Assembly: GCA_964598225.1 (NCBI GenBank)
Contig: CAZRBG010000099.1
Coordinates: 1-15,740 of the forward strand
Direction of reading: 5' to 3'
DNA length: 15,740 bases
From: SG8-4 sp964598225
GTDB taxonomy: Bacteria; Planctomycetota; Phycisphaerae; Sedimentisphaerales; Anaerobacaceae
Notes under the pieces: generated by a model
Seen by the model: the letters and a program-made list of their open reading frames with translations, nothing else
Databases searched by the model: none
Told to the model about the DNA's origin: nothing
In this document: one piece after another, positions 1 to 7,522 of the stretch
Layout of the letters: every line of letters begins with the position of its first letter
Numbering within the stretch: position 1 is the stretch's first letter
Translations under genes and position numbers: made by a program

Positions 1-13
1 ACAAAAAGTGATT

Positions 14-94
14 CTAAAAATGCTGTAGAAAGGCACAATATGAAGCGCAAGTCAACAATCTCTTACTGACTCTTGCCTTTATTACATTTTGCAT
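14..94 (-). CDS. possible 26-aa small protein (doubtful)
   Basis: This short open frame begins with ATG at 94 and ends with TAG at 14-16. It is kept only because a full GGAGGTAA Shine-Dalgarno sequence (minus strand, about 109-102) lies 10 bases upstream. A strong hairpin at 125-161 lies upstream of that, which is the arrangement seen before several better-supported genes in this window. The peptide (MQNVIKARVSKRLLTCASYC...) is basic at its start and matches nothing I recognise. It could equally be the decayed start of a gene cut by an old rearrangement. Confidence 0.22.
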   Translation of the reverse strand: MQNVIKARVSKRLLTCASYCAFLQHF

Positions 95-124
95 TTTTGA
101 GTTACCTCCATTTCATTAGAAAGC

Positions 125-161
125 GATGGCACGCTCTCTAAAGCTCAATGAGCGTGCCATC
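125..161. terminator. 12-bp stem hairpin, terminator-like
   Basis: GATGGCACGCTC (125-136) and GAGCGTGCCATC (150-161) form a perfect 12-bp stem with a 13-base loop. The plus-strand side continues as TATTGATCCTTT, a weak T-rich tail. The minus-strand side continues as GCTTTCTAATG and then a GGAGGTAA site. It could be a terminator for either direction or a leader hairpin for the small minus-strand ORF at 14-94. Confidence 0.5.
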
Positions 162-458
162 TATTGATCCTTTATGTTTCTTACATACGTTTATTGAAAA
201 CAGGCTCTCGTCGACAAAGAACCTGATAAATCGGTATAGAGAACTATCTAATTGAAAGTCCGGCTGGCCTTTGGCCAATCCAAAATTCTCGTCGGGGAAT
301 CGCTTCATAATGACTCGGGTCTTGACCCGGTGCTTTTGTGTGCGAATTTTCCTCTTGCGAACGCTCGCCTTTGTGGAAAGGAATGTTCACAATATAGTGT
401 TGATAAAAGGTGTGAATGAAGATGGATTTATAAATGTTGTCATTCAAACGTAAAGAAA
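162..458. other. non-coding stretch
   Basis: No convincing gene is seen here. Open frames of about 60-67 codons exist on both strands (271-453 plus, 244-447 minus), but they mirror each other, lack ribosome binding sites and have unremarkable composition. The only structure noted is a tiny inverted repeat, CGGGTC-TT-GACCCG, at 316-329. The stretch follows the end of the minus-strand operon and shows no T-rich terminator for it. Confidence 0.5.
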
Positions 459-809
459 CTACTGAGAATGTCTTTGGCCTTCAATACTCCGTTGCAGAGC
501 TTGCTGTCTTAAATTGTACCTTTCTTTGCTTATCCTGATCGCATAGTCCCGCAGTTGAGTCCCGAAGATTTTCTCTATCATCAATATGGTTAGAAACGCC
601 TCAACATAGACATGGTTGAACAGCCGCTGGAATCTCCATCGCACTCCCTGCCTGGTTACCCTAAAGGTCTTGTGGATCTTTTCCCCGTATGTTCCCTTTA
701 GCACCATATAGCTGGGACTGTCAGGCTTCAATTCCACCCGGAGATCTTTCGAATCGGTCAGTTTGCTCAAATTCTCCAGGAACTCGGCATCTTTCTGTGT
801 CAGCTTCAT
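459..809 (-). CDS. hypothetical protein, 116 aa, last gene of the zinc-ribbon operon
   Basis: The protein is basic and mixed alpha/beta in appearance. A lysine-rich start (MKLTQKDAEFLENLSKLTDS) is followed by a strand-like stretch around residues 33-56, a helical segment (VYVEAFLTILMIEKIF, about 67-82) and an Arg/Gln-rich tail. I recognise no family. The ATG is preceded by GGTGATAG, a usable Shine-Dalgarno sequence six bases away, and by two in-frame stops (TGA TAG), so the start is well bounded. It lies 89 bases inside the 3' end of the preceding zinc-ribbon gene, an unusually long overlap. A one-base shift in the upstream gene would instead end it at the TAA just before this start, so the overlap may be real coupling or may reflect a frameshift upstream. 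Function unknown. Confidence 0.6.
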   Translation of the reverse strand: MKLTQKDAEFLENLSKLTDSKDLRVELKPDSPSYMVLKGTYGEKIHKTFRVTRQGVRWRFQRLFNHVYVEAFLTILMIEKIFGTQLRDYAIRISKERYNLRQQALQRSIEGQRHSQ

Positions 810-1524
810 GTTCTATCACCATTACGTCCCGTCCATCCTGCCAGATATCCACAATGCCTCCATGGGCCAGAAAGATGACCGCGATAAACCGCCATATGAG
901 GTCTTTTCGGGTATTTTCACTCAGAGGTGGTATATCCGACAGGTTTACAGGAACGTCCTGAATATGGGCTTTTATGTGCCTCTCATAACGTTTGAGGTCG
1001 AATTGATCGTGAGATTCGGCCGCGAAGTTAGAACCGAGGCCAGCTGTCAGGCCATTGAGTGCATCTACGAGACCGGGTGTCGAATTCAGATCGACCGCGG
1101 GTAGCGGTAGGGCGGTTGACCTGCTCTCTGCCAGCATCTGCCGGACACGCTCTCGCTGCTGTTTCTTACGCTGCCTGGATTCGTCCATCTTCCTTCGGAA
1201 GTAATCCGGATTGAAGACGATACCGTCAAACAGGAATTTCGATGAAATGTAACCGCCGCAGTTTCTACACAGGTATCTTCGTATTCGCAGGAAGGGCATT
1301 CCCCCACAGGCAGAGCACCTCTGGAATGTCACCGTGGGATCCAACTCATCTCCGCAATGATTGCACCTGCACTTGCCCTCGGCAACCATAATCAAAGAAC
1401 CGTTGCACTTCGGGCAGCGGTAGCCTGTGAGCATGACCCGGTAGTAGAAGCTGCGGACCTTCTCGACGAATTCCTGGACGGCGGAGGTCATATCGAAAGC
1501 GAGCCTAATGATATCCATCGTCAT
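721..1524 (-). CDS. double zinc-ribbon protein, 267 aa
   Basis: The N-terminal third carries two rubredoxin-knuckle zinc ribbons: C37-x2-C40 with C54-x2-C57 (an extra Cys at 52), and C70-x2-C73 with C86-x2-C89, the last reading CRNCGG. A basic helix follows (DYFRRKMDESRQRKKQQRER, residues 107-126), which could bind nucleic acid. The C-terminal half, about 175-240, looks like a separate folded domain with a hydrophobic core (LIWRFIAVIFLAHGGIVDIW). The ATG at 1524 overlaps the end of the small InsA-like gene by 20 bases, so translation is probably coupled. The tail after about residue 239 overlaps the next gene and looks less protein-like, hinting at an extended or frameshifted 3' end. The role could be a nucleic-acid-binding accessory protein; this is inference from the zinc ribbons only. 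Confidence 0.75.
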   Translation of the reverse strand: MTMDIIRLAFDMTSAVQEFVEKVRSFYYRVMLTGYRCPKCNGSLIMVAEGKCRCNHCGDELDPTVTFQRCSACGGMPFLRIRRYLCRNCGGYISSKFLFDGIVFNPDYFRRKMDESRQRKKQQRERVRQMLAESRSTALPLPAVDLNSTPGLVDALNGLTAGLGSNFAAESHDQFDLKRYERHIKAHIQDVPVNLSDIPPLSENTRKDLIWRFIAVIFLAHGGIVDIWQDGRDVMVIEHEADTERCRVPGEFEQTDRFERSPGGIEA

Positions 1525-1708
1525 GAGAACTTATATCGCTCAATCCTCCGGTTTCCTCGATCCGCTGATTCTTCGGTGTGAATCTGCGTTTGCAGTCTTT
1601 GCAGTATCGTATCTTCCTGATCCCTGCATTTTTGGTCACCCTTTTTCCCTTGCTGGTCGTATTCGTAGAGCTGCAGTAAGGGCACTTATATGGCCTTCCT
1701 CTCGGCAT
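1505..1708 (-). CDS. small zinc-ribbon protein resembling the N-terminal domain of IS1 InsA, 67 aa
   Basis: Cysteines C9-x2-C12 and C36-x2-C39 frame a Lys/Arg-rich stretch, and the second pair sits in RYCKDCKRRFTPKN, a pattern seen in the zinc-ribbon N-terminus of InsA-type transposition regulators and related DNA-binding ribbons. In-frame GTG (1717) and ATG (1714) codons lie upstream, but the AGGAGGTGAT site at 1722-1713 overlaps them. The ATG at 1708 is eight bases behind GGAGG and is the sensible start. There is no transposase catalytic domain nearby, so this is not a complete insertion sequence. The gene overlaps the double zinc-ribbon gene by 20 bases and opens a three-gene cluster. A DNA-binding or regulatory role is inferred. 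Confidence 0.7.
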   Translation of the reverse strand: MPRGRPYKCPYCSSTNTTSKGKRVTKNAGIRKIRYCKDCKRRFTPKNQRIEETGGLSDISSHDDGYH

Positions 1709-1814
1709 AAACATCACCTCCTGCGATACCTGTGAGGGACCTGAGTATATAAATCTGTGCGACCACTGTGGGGTGATGGCTTACACAGAGAGGGAGACGG
1801 GCGATTCCGGGCTT

Positions 1815-2753
1815 CTACTTGTCTGCTTGCAACTGCGCCGGCGCCGGTTCGGCCGTGCCTCGGGTCGCCTTGCCGTGCAAGACGCCGCTTCGGTCGAACC
1901 ACAGCGGGTCGATGCAGATGAACCGATTCCATTGCTGGGTGTCGTCCTTCTGCTGATGATAGACCGACCACAGCTTGCCCGCCGCGTCCGTGACGACACA
2001 GCCATGGCCCGGGCCAAAGGCCCTGTCCGTTCGATGAACGATGGGATTGCCTGGATGCTTGGTGAACGGCCCGGTCGGTTTGGCAGCCGTGGCGTAGCCG
2101 ATGGCGTAGTCCAGAGAACTGGCCCCGGTCCCCGAGTACAGAAGATAATACGTATCGGCTTGTTTGAGCATCCAGGGCCCTTCGGTAACGGCGCCGCTGA
2201 CCTTCTCCCAGGACTCGGTGGGCCGGATAATCTCGATGGGTTGGCCTGATTTCTCCAGCGGTGTCTTCATCCGCTGTACGTGGATACGAAATCCGGGCAG
2301 CTGGACGTAATAGAGATAGTACTTGCCGTCTTCGCAGAACATGTGGGCGTCGATGGCGTTGTCGAACAGTGAGACCTGGTCCTTGAAGGTCGCATCAGGC
2401 CTCTCGGTCACTGCCACGCCGATGCGTTTGTTTACGGTGTAGTACAGGTAGAACCGCCCGTCGTTAGGGTCGCGGAATACATCCGGCGCCCAGACATTCC
2501 TTGCGCCCGGGATGAAGACCTTTGGCCCCTTGGTCCAATGCACCAGGTCGCGGGACATATACACATGATAGCTGGTGTTATCCCCGGTACAGTACATGTA
2601 GTATGTGCCCTCAAAGCGAATGACAGCCGGATCGGCCGGACCGATCTCGTCAATCACCGGGTTCGTGTATGTCCTGTTGGCCGTCTGGCCCGCCGCCCAG
2701 CATGTTCCCGTCCACGCAAAGATCAAAAAGATGATTGATATCCACCTGGTCAT
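1815..2753 (-). CDS. secreted glycoside hydrolase, GH43-like five-bladed beta-propeller
   Basis: The product is likely an exported enzyme acting on arabinan, xylan or a related polysaccharide. Residues 1-20 form a signal peptide (short basic start, hydrophobic core, CWA-A cleavage region), with no clear lipobox. The mature part follows the GH43 pattern: NPVIDEIGPADPAVIRFEG with the general-base Asp41, repeated blade motifs (YYMYCTG, WAPDVF, FYLYYT, YYLYYV, YYLLYSG), the IDAHMF segment with Asp135 as the pKa-setting acid, and VTEGPWMLK with Glu191 as the proton donor. GPGHGCVV near 247-254 supplies the histidine often seen near the active site. At 312 aa it is about the size of a single-domain GH43. 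The start has AGGAG upstream. Its GC appears higher than its neighbours, it has its own candidate promoter, and it sits among plasmid-like genes, so it looks like cargo. Substrate cannot be told from sequence alone. Confidence 0.88.
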   Translation of the reverse strand: MTRWISIIFLIFAWTGTCWAAGQTANRTYTNPVIDEIGPADPAVIRFEGTYYMYCTGDNTSYHVYMSRDLVHWTKGPKVFIPGARNVWAPDVFRDPNDGRFYLYYTVNKRIGVAVTERPDATFKDQVSLFDNAIDAHMFCEDGKYYLYYVQLPGFRIHVQRMKTPLEKSGQPIEIIRPTESWEKVSGAVTEGPWMLKQADTYYLLYSGTGASSLDYAIGYATAAKPTGPFTKHPGNPIVHRTDRAFGPGHGCVVTDAAGKLWSVYHQQKDDTQQWNRFICIDPLWFDRSGVLHGKATRGTAEPAPAQLQADK

Positions 2754-2815
2754 TCATTCGGTCTCCTGTTTGCGTTCTTGTTGAGGCGTCTGTCAAATAG
2801 CGCGCCACAGAATTG

Positions 2816-2845
2816 ATGATACCACAAGAGGCAGTACGATTTCAA
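2816..2845 (-). promoter_or_regulatory. candidate sigma-70-type promoter for the GH43 gene
   Basis: On the minus strand TTGAAA (2845-2840) and TATCAT (2821-2816) are separated by 18 bases, about 60 bases upstream of the GH43 start at 2753. It lies in the 121-base gap after the 212-aa gene, suggesting the glycosidase is transcribed independently of the genes around it. Identified by eye only. Confidence 0.4.
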
Positions 2846-2874
2846 CGCCTGCGGTCAATTTGGTTATTCTTCTG

Positions 2875-3513
2875 TCACTCCGGTTTGTCGCCATTTGCCG
2901 AGCCGGGCTCATCGTAAGGCTCGTACTCGACATACTGTTTGGGATAAGTACACTTCACACAATTCTTGTTTGTGATATCACCGTCATATCGCTTGACAAT
3001 CTCATCGCCGACAAATACCAGGGTATCTGTCACGTCGGCAAACGACACTTTGCTGCCGCATTTGAGGCACTTGCCTTTATCATCAAATGCCGGTTTCTTG
3101 GCCATACCGTTGGGCGTGGCTTCTTCCCACAATGTATGCAGCGCTCTGTAGACTTTGACAGGCGTATGAGTATCTCCGTCCAGATACTTCTCCAAAATCT
3201 TTATAGCTTCGTCCTTGCTCAGTTCAATCATATTGTTCAGCCAGGTATCGAGTTGTACTGCTTGCTTATGATGGCCATACATTTCTTCTGTATCGTTTAG
3301 ATGAATCTGGTTGGCGTCACGGACAAGCTGCAAATCTTCCTGACTCAACTGTTCGTCTTTTTCGAGCTTTGTCAGAATCTGTTCGTGCTTTTTTATTAGC
3401 TTACGATTCATCTGCTTATTCTCTCGGTCTAAATCGCCATTCAAGGCAGTCGACATCAACTCGTTGTCATCCTCGAGAGCAAACCTTATCTGCGCTCTGA
3501 TTTGTTTATCCAT
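2875..3513 (-). CDS. hypothetical protein with coiled coil and C-terminal zinc ribbon, 212 aa
   Basis: Residues about 25-90 are charged, helical and heptad-like (KLIKKHEQILTKLEKDEQLS), a probable coiled coil or helical bundle. Residues about 90-135 look like another helical segment. The C-terminal part carries CLKCGSK (C149, C152) and NCVKC (C185, C188), one zinc ribbon with a strand-rich insert (VSFADVTDTLVFVGDEIV) between the knuckles, and the tail is acidic. The ATG at 3513 follows CAGGAGGGTGACC, a good Shine-Dalgarno sequence. It is downstream of the 63-aa CxxC gene with a 59-base gap, probably in the same transcript. I do not recognise the family; a nucleic-acid or protein adaptor role is possible but not shown. 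Confidence 0.75.
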   Translation of the reverse strand: MDKQIRAQIRFALEDDNELMSTALNGDLDRENKQMNRKLIKKHEQILTKLEKDEQLSQEDLQLVRDANQIHLNDTEEMYGHHKQAVQLDTWLNNMIELSKDEAIKILEKYLDGDTHTPVKVYRALHTLWEEATPNGMAKKPAFDDKGKCLKCGSKVSFADVTDTLVFVGDEIVKRYDGDITNKNCVKCTYPKQYVEYEPYDEPGSANGDKPE

Positions 3514-3572
3514 TCTTGGTCACCCTCCTGAGGCTATCTACATCATCATGCCAGAGGCATTCTTGTGTCATT

Positions 3573-3764
3573 TTACACACCTCGCACATCTGTGATTTCT
3601 GTGCCGCTGTTCCTTGTATGCTCGCCGTTGTCATCACAGCCATAGGGACATCCGAAGTCCGGGTCGAGCGAGTTTCTGTCCATCGCATTTATGTAGAAGA
3701 ACCTGCCGCAACGCCTGCATTGGTATTGCTCCAGGTTCAAAGTCTTTCTCACCAGTTGGTTCAT
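3573..3764 (-). CDS. small CxxC/CxxxC putative zinc-binding protein, 63 aa
   Basis: The product has two Cys pairs, C16-x2-C19 in QCRRCGRFFYIN and C39-x3-C43 in FGCPYGC, spaced like a short zinc finger. A basic N-terminus (NQLVRKTLNLEQ) precedes them. The ATG at 3764 follows TTGGAGGTGATGTGAA, a near-perfect Shine-Dalgarno sequence with good spacing. A hairpin at 3785-3815 lies directly upstream, as in several other genes here. It appears to open the minus-strand gene run that continues with the 212-aa protein, and it is divergent from the membrane protein gene at 3911. The family is unknown to me. A very short frame on the same strand (ending at 3506) overlaps its 3' end but lacks a ribosome site. 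Confidence 0.7.
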   Translation of the reverse strand: MNQLVRKTLNLEQYQCRRCGRFFYINAMDRNSLDPDFGCPYGCDDNGEHTRNSGTEITDVRGV

Positions 3765-3784
3765 TTCACATCACCTCCAAGCCA

Positions 3785-3815
3785 AAAGCGGCTCTCTGAA
3801 CCTGAGGGCCGCTTT
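3785..3815. terminator. hairpin upstream of the 63-aa gene
   Basis: AAAGCGGC (3785-3792) pairs with GCCGCTTT (3808-3815). Flanking AGCC and GGCT extend the structure beyond a mismatch. The minus-strand 3' side reads TTTTGGCTTGGAGG, so it sits just before the Shine-Dalgarno sequence of the gene at 3764. It may be a leader hairpin or a weak terminator. Confidence 0.45.
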
Positions 3816-3910
3816 GGGCTTAATTCTGCGTCGGTCAACCCAAATTTATCGCCTGCCGGCTTGCCAAAAAAGCACAAGATATAAATAGTAGTATTCCTAT
3901 CAGGTCTCGC

Positions 3911-4990
3911 ATGAGACTCGAAAATCTGTTTTATGACCTGAATCTGCATGGGCTCCTGGAAAGTCTGCTGCCTGATTTCGTGCTGGCTTTCGCATTTTTC
4001 ACTTCTATTGTCTATGCCGTACTCGGCAAGAGATTCGACAAGCAAAGACCGGCAATAGCTATGTCGGTCGTGATAGGTATTGCTCTATCGACAGGACTCG
4101 TATGGTGGGAGCGAGCCAATGATTTTTCTATCAGGGACCTGGGACCGATCGCGGTGGGATTTGCAATCCTGTTGCTGGCCTTTGTCATGTACCAATCCAT
4201 ACGGCAGGTGGGAGGTTCATGGGCAGGGGCGGGAATAACCGTAGGAGCGGCGATTATCGTCGCCAAAATGCTCGGTCTGGATATGCCCGTGGACTGGCAG
4301 ATCGTCCAGACGATTATAGTTGTGGCCCTGATCTTCGGACTTCTGGCGTTCATGTCGCACCGGCATCATCTGCACCCACGAACGCGGTTCACCGAGCTGG
4401 CTGTACCCGACATTAAGCATACTATGGCCGATCTGTACCGCCAGCGGCACCTGTCCAAGAAGCTCGATCATGGCCTGCGCGGCCTTGGCAAAGAGGCAAA
4501 ATCGCTGCATGAACATCCCGGGCAGGTCGCTGATATCGCCACCCAGATCAAACGGATGCTTCCGGCCCAGGGACATCTGACCGAGAAAATGGCCGAGCTA
4601 CGAGCCAAGGCTCACAGGGTCCGCAACGGCCATATAGCCAGGTTGGATGAAACCCGCGATGTCTTTTCGAAAATGCCTGCATCAGAGAAGAAAAAGGCCG
4701 GCGAAGAGTTGGCTGTCAGGTATAAACAAATCATAGATATTGATACCCGCCTGGAGAGACTCGACAATGCCGTCGCCGAAAATGAAAAACGCATCCGCCG
4801 GCTGACTGACCAAGCGCAGCGACACAGTGCCAATTGCGATTATCAAAAGCTCGTCAACTGCCTCAAGCAGGCCGAGAAGCTCCAGCACCATAACAGCAAG
4901 CTGATCAAGATCATCAACCGCACCGAAGGCAAGCTGTCCGGCATCGCCAAGGAAGCGGCCCGTAAGGCAAAACGGGTGAACAAAAAGTGA
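3911..4990 (+). CDS. multi-pass membrane protein with long cytoplasmic coiled coil, 359 aa
   Basis: The first 150 residues hold about five hydrophobic spans (roughly 19-38, 48-66, 78-95, 104-122, 128-148). The remaining 200 residues are strongly basic and heptad-rich (KRMLPAQGHLTEKMAELRAK; RLERLDNAVAENEKRIRRL) and form a probable coiled-coil or helical domain facing the cytoplasm. A histidine-rich joint (SHRHHLHPRTR) links the two. The C-terminus is Lys/Arg rich (AARKAKRVNKK). The ATG at 3911 has only a weak upstream AGG. The stop overlaps the GTG of the next gene by four bases (GTGA), so the small nuclease-like protein is translationally coupled and probably a partner. No known family is recognised. 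It could tether a DNA-processing complex to the membrane; that is inference from context. Confidence 0.75.
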   Translation: MRLENLFYDLNLHGLLESLLPDFVLAFAFFTSIVYAVLGKRFDKQRPAIAMSVVIGIALSTGLVWWERANDFSIRDLGPIAVGFAILLLAFVMYQSIRQVGGSWAGAGITVGAAIIVAKMLGLDMPVDWQIVQTIIVVALIFGLLAFMSHRHHLHPRTRFTELAVPDIKHTMADLYRQRHLSKKLDHGLRGLGKEAKSLHEHPGQVADIATQIKRMLPAQGHLTEKMAELRAKAHRVRNGHIARLDETRDVFSKMPASEKKKAGEELAVRYKQIIDIDTRLERLDNAVAENEKRIRRLTDQAQRHSANCDYQKLVNCLKQAEKLQHHNSKLIKIINRTEGKLSGIAKEAARKAKRVNKK

Positions 4991-5385
4991 AAACTATAAC
5001 TGTGCCGCTCGAAGAGAGAGTAGCACGAGCCAAACATCGCTTCGAATCCAGGGAAAAAGCCGCCATAGCCCAAATGCTTGAGAGCTACGGCATTCCGTTT
5101 TTCTATAAACAGCCAACCCTTATTAACGCGGGCGGCCAAAAGACCATCGAGTACGTGGATTTCTTCCTTCCGACCTACAACGGCCTGGCCATAGATTATG
5201 TCGTCGATGCCAAGAGCAAGATCTACCTTCACAAGGAGCAGGTCTATACGCAAAATCAGATGCAGGCGGTACTTGTCACGCGGCGCGATCTGTATAAAAA
5301 GGACTGGCAGAGCACGCTCTATAAAAAGCTCGAACGGCTCTACCACCGGCGTCCTGTATACAGATCATCCGGCAGGTACAGATAG
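4987..5385 (+). CDS. small PD-(D/E)XK nuclease-like protein, 132 aa
   Basis: The order of elements suggests a minimal restriction-endonuclease-like fold. There is a charged N-terminal helix (residues about 8-32 with Glu/Lys/Arg), then SYGIPFFYKQPTLI, a beta-hairpin containing YVD58FFLP, and the strand GLAIDYVVD74AK76SK, which gives a D-(15 residues)-DxK motif. A helix (HKEQVYTQNQMQ), the strand AVLVTRR and a basic C-terminal helix follow. This matches the PD-(D/E)XK pattern in spacing, but fold assignment by eye is uncertain. It starts with GTG overlapping the preceding membrane protein stop by four bases. It ends four bases short of the convergent HerA-nuclease gene, with no visible terminator between them. 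A DNA-cleaving or DNA-binding role coupled to the membrane protein is inferred. Confidence 0.65.
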   Translation: MKTITVPLEERVARAKHRFESREKAAIAQMLESYGIPFFYKQPTLINAGGQKTIEYVDFFLPTYNGLAIDYVVDAKSKIYLHKEQVYTQNQMQAVLVTRRDLYKKDWQSTLYKKLERLYHRRPVYRSSGRYR

Positions 5386-5389
5386 TCCG

Positions 5390-7522
5390 TCACGAGACAT
5401 CAAGCCAGGTCAATAACTCGACTTTTGCGGATTTGTCGGTCTGCATTGATTCAATGGCCTTCTGGCAGGCGGAGACCGCCATCGCCGATGTGGCGACAAA
5501 GACGATTCTTTCAAATCCCGCATCTTTTGTTTTGCCAAGATTTGCGGTGATACTCGATTTGCCCGTTTCCACTTCGACGGCGGTCCTTGTGCCATGCCTT
5601 TGGGCCAGGATATCGATTGCGCCGTTGCCCTTGACAGGATGTTCTCTCGTGACGTCGTACCCTTGCTTTTCGAAGTATTTTGCGGTCTGGGCTACCCAAT
5701 AGCGGTGCTCCAGGCTCTCGCGGGGCCTGGCACCGATCTCGATATGGGCCGATGAGCACACTGAGCGGCCGAGTTCGGTCAGGTCATATAATACGACCTG
5801 GCCGGACCTGGTGGCGATAGTTACGGCTTTAATGATGCCGGCGGCGGCCAGATGCTGGCGAATGGCGTTGCCGCGGCGGCGGGAGAGGTTGAGTCGCTGA
5901 TAGCGCGATACGGTCGTTGACAGCGGCCGCGTAGCTACATCCGCTAAGAACCGTATCTCCTGGCGATTCAACCGTTGATTGGGTGGTTCTGGTTTGGAAT
6001 CAGAAGATTGCATGGATTTATTCTCTGTATCTTGTGATTCCCCGGGGGATGGTGGGTGGGTGTTATCTTTTATATTCAGGTTATTCCGTTTGTCTTTTTC
6101 TTTATTATCGGCAGCCGAGATAGCCGGAACCGCTGTCGTAGAAGCCCGAATAGAGCTATTCGAGCCGGTATCTCTGTAATAACTCCCCCATTTGGCTCTA
6201 ATCGCCTGATCAGAGACGCAGCCTTCTCTGATCGGACAACGGCGGATTTTAACCACAAAAGGCTCGGGATACTCATCGGCTAACCGGATAACGGCGGTGC
6301 CGACAGGCAATGTGTTCAATGCCTGTTTCTGCTCATCGGTTAGATTCATGGCTCCGGCAATAGTTTGAACGTCCGAGCGGAGTTTCTGGCTCAGGGCAAT
6401 CGTGGCGTATGAATTGGCAAAGGCGACTTTGCTCAATAGCGATGCCGATTGATCTACAAAGACGTAACCGAGGCCGTACTGCCTGACCATTCGTATGGAG
6501 GTCTCCAATACCGACTCGGCCGAGTCGGTGGCCTTTTTCAATAACAGGTTGTGGGCTTCTTCCAGGACGATCATATTGGTGAGTTTATCCTGCGGGCCCT
6601 GAGCCAGCCGGTAGCGGTAAAGATACAAGGTAAGGGCCTCGGAGAACATGACCCTATCCGATGAACTGGATAAGCCGTCCATCTCAAGGACGGCATTGCA
6701 ATCCAGCAATGCTGCAATGTGACTGTTATCCTGGGTATTAAGTACGGCCCCGAACTCGCCATATGTCATCGCCAGCAAAATCCTCTCTGCAGACGCCTGC
6801 CACATCGCCGCTCTACCTTTGAGCTTGACAGTCTTTAGCCATACGAGCAGGTCCTGAATCGTCGGCCAGTGGGTCTGGTGCTTGTCGAATACGCCCGCCT
6901 CTCTGTACAGATGATCCAGACCGGCGACGAGCAGACTGATTACACCCTCGCCGCCGAGATAGGCCTTGGCCATTACATCGACGATGAGCTTGATCCAAAT
7001 ATGCGGCTCGCAGCCCTGCGGTGGTATCAATGGATTGAACCGAAACGGACAAACCGCTCTGCCGATGGTAAAAACGCGAATGTCGGGATACAAACTCATC
7101 AGGTCCCGGTATCCGCGTTTCCAGTCCAGGGCCAGAATCTTTATCCCCCGCGACATGATACCCTGCATGAGAATGAACGTCAGGTTGGTCTTTCCCGAGC
7201 CGCTCCTTCCCGATATCAGGATATGCTCTTTCAAACGTCCGCTGCTGATGAAAAACGGATACATTTTCTTGGCCACATATGAGATAGCGCCGAGCTCTAT
7301 ATCGCCGGAAGTGGAAAACGCCTTCGGAGGCGGCGGAAAAGGCGAACGATCGGGTTCGTAGCTCTGGCCCAGGTGTTTGGCCGCCAATAGTTCCAGCGTC
7401 TGCTCTATATCGGCCTTGCCGCTTTGATCGGATTCGGCTAAATAGGCCGACCATAGTCGGTCAATTTTGTTGCCCAGGACGGGCTTTAGTTTACGGCATA
7501 ATTCCTGAACGCGGATCATCAC
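5390..7522 (-). CDS. HerA/DUF87-type ATPase fused to winged-helix and PD-(D/E)XK nuclease-like domains, 710 aa
   Basis: Residues about 75-445 form a HerA/FtsK-like DNA-translocating ATPase. The Walker A motif is GRSGSGKT (105-112), the Walker B motif is NMIVLEEAH (316-324), and sensor/arginine-finger-like residues lie in SIRMVRQYGLGYVFVDQSAS (342-361). A polar, Ser/Asn/Pro-rich linker (about 450-515) leads to a winged-helix-like region (about 518-590). The C-terminal 110 residues look like a PD-(D/E)XK nuclease: conserved-looking H607, D637 in GAIDILA and E650-V-E652-T-G-K655. The usual ExK is ExE here, with Lys three residues on. HerA-type ATPases normally work with a separate NurA-like nuclease; here both activities seem to be on one chain. 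GTG at 7522 follows AGAGGTGATA and overlaps the preceding gene by four bases (an ATG at 7519 is the alternative). A DNA-end-processing, transfer or defence role is inferred. Confidence 0.87.
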   Translation of the reverse strand: MMIRVQELCRKLKPVLGNKIDRLWSAYLAESDQSGKADIEQTLELLAAKHLGQSYEPDRSPFPPPPKAFSTSGDIELGAISYVAKKMYPFFISSGRLKEHILISGRSGSGKTNLTFILMQGIMSRGIKILALDWKRGYRDLMSLYPDIRVFTIGRAVCPFRFNPLIPPQGCEPHIWIKLIVDVMAKAYLGGEGVISLLVAGLDHLYREAGVFDKHQTHWPTIQDLLVWLKTVKLKGRAAMWQASAERILLAMTYGEFGAVLNTQDNSHIAALLDCNAVLEMDGLSSSSDRVMFSEALTLYLYRYRLAQGPQDKLTNMIVLEEAHNLLLKKATDSAESVLETSIRMVRQYGLGYVFVDQSASLLSKVAFANSYATIALSQKLRSDVQTIAGAMNLTDEQKQALNTLPVGTAVIRLADEYPEPFVVKIRRCPIREGCVSDQAIRAKWGSYYRDTGSNSSIRASTTAVPAISAADNKEKDKRNNLNIKDNTHPPSPGESQDTENKSMQSSDSKPEPPNQRLNRQEIRFLADVATRPLSTTVSRYQRLNLSRRRGNAIRQHLAAAGIIKAVTIATRSGQVVLYDLTELGRSVCSSAHIEIGARPRESLEHRYWVAQTAKYFEKQGYDVTREHPVKGNGAIDILAQRHGTRTAVEVETGKSSITANLGKTKDAGFERIVFVATSAMAVSACQKAIESMQTDKSAKVELLTWLDVS

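Noticed and set aside
244..453. Open frames of about 60-67 codons on both strands near the left end
   Set aside because: They overlap each other on opposite strands, have no ribosome binding site and show no recognisable motif.
1505..1708. Complete IS1-like insertion sequence
   Set aside because: Only an InsA-like zinc ribbon is present. No DDE transposase, no programmed frameshift partner and no terminal inverted repeats were found.
1718..1800. Plus-strand zinc-ribbon-like reading CDTCEGPEYINLCDHCG
   Set aside because: The segment covers the Shine-Dalgarno region of the minus-strand gene and runs on into the GH43 gene in a shadow frame; there is no start codon with a ribosome site. Probably chance, though the spacing is striking.
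3506..3688. 60-codon minus-strand frame ending MCEVCKMTQECLWHDD...
   Set aside because: It overlaps both the 63-aa gene and the start of the 212-aa gene and has no ribosome site. Its CxxC may be chance in this cysteine-rich area.
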